From contig JAISOQ010000067.1 of NCBI GenBank assembly GCA_031275515.1, forward strand, positions 1-5,106: DNA of 5,106 nucleotides. The letters are read 5' to 3'. The notes beneath the pieces were generated by a model that was not told the DNA's origin, searched no databases, and worked only from the letters and a program-made list of their open reading frames with translations. Origin of the DNA: Treponema sp. (GTDB lineage Bacteria > Spirochaetota > Spirochaetia > Treponematales > Breznakiellaceae). Position 1 is the first letter of the stretch, and every line of letters starts with the position of its first letter. Below are positions 5,098 to 5,106 of the stretch, one piece after another. Position numbers and translations under genes: made by a program.

Positions 5098-5106
5098 CCG
5101 GCGCCG

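Noticed and set aside
5099..5106. CGGCGCCG palindrome at the window end, considered as a terminator
   Set aside because: It is cut by the window edge, so stem length and any U-tract cannot be judged.

Overview
The window carries a conserved bacterial operon, all on the + strand, in the order rpsF - ssb - rpsR - DUF2232 membrane protein - rplI - dnaB. A separate small gene of the ComFB family follows. Mixed base composition (about half G+C, AT-rich intergenic DNA), the rpsF-ssb-rpsR-rplI-dnaB order and a stand-alone ComFB gene suggest a spirochaete. A Treponema-like organism from the termite-gut group is my best guess. This is inference from gene content and was not checked by any search.

Positions 1-400 hold no convincing gene. 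A segment at about 211-283 looks like an intergenic interspersed repeat. A strong sigma70-type promoter follows (TTGACT, 17-base spacer, TATTAA; 313-341). A leader of about 53 bases then precedes rpsF. It can fold into a hairpin (356-374) enclosed by an outer helix in which bases 349-355 pair with the whole rpsF Shine-Dalgarno sequence (390-396). An unpaired CCG lies beside that helix. This layout matches the known S6:S18-binding leader, so the operon is probably autoregulated by the complex of two of its own products, bS6 and bS18.

Positions 401-4658 are the operon. bS6 and bS18 pair in the 30S platform, SSB and the replicative helicase DnaB act at the replication fork, bL9 belongs to the 50S subunit, and the DUF2232 protein is a polytopic membrane protein of unknown role. 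The first three genes have strong ribosome binding sites and short gaps. The DUF2232 gene and dnaB have weak ones, which fits lower protein demand. Both bS18 and bL9 carry charged low-complexity extensions, at the N- and C-terminus respectively.

Positions 4659-4800 hold a small hairpin without a good U-tract and weak promoter-like elements. Positions 4801-5097 encode a 98-residue ComFB-family protein with a strong ribosome binding site. I see no mobile element, CRISPR array, tRNA or rRNA. Most of the window is ordinary core-genome DNA. The most informative non-coding signal is the rpsF leader.
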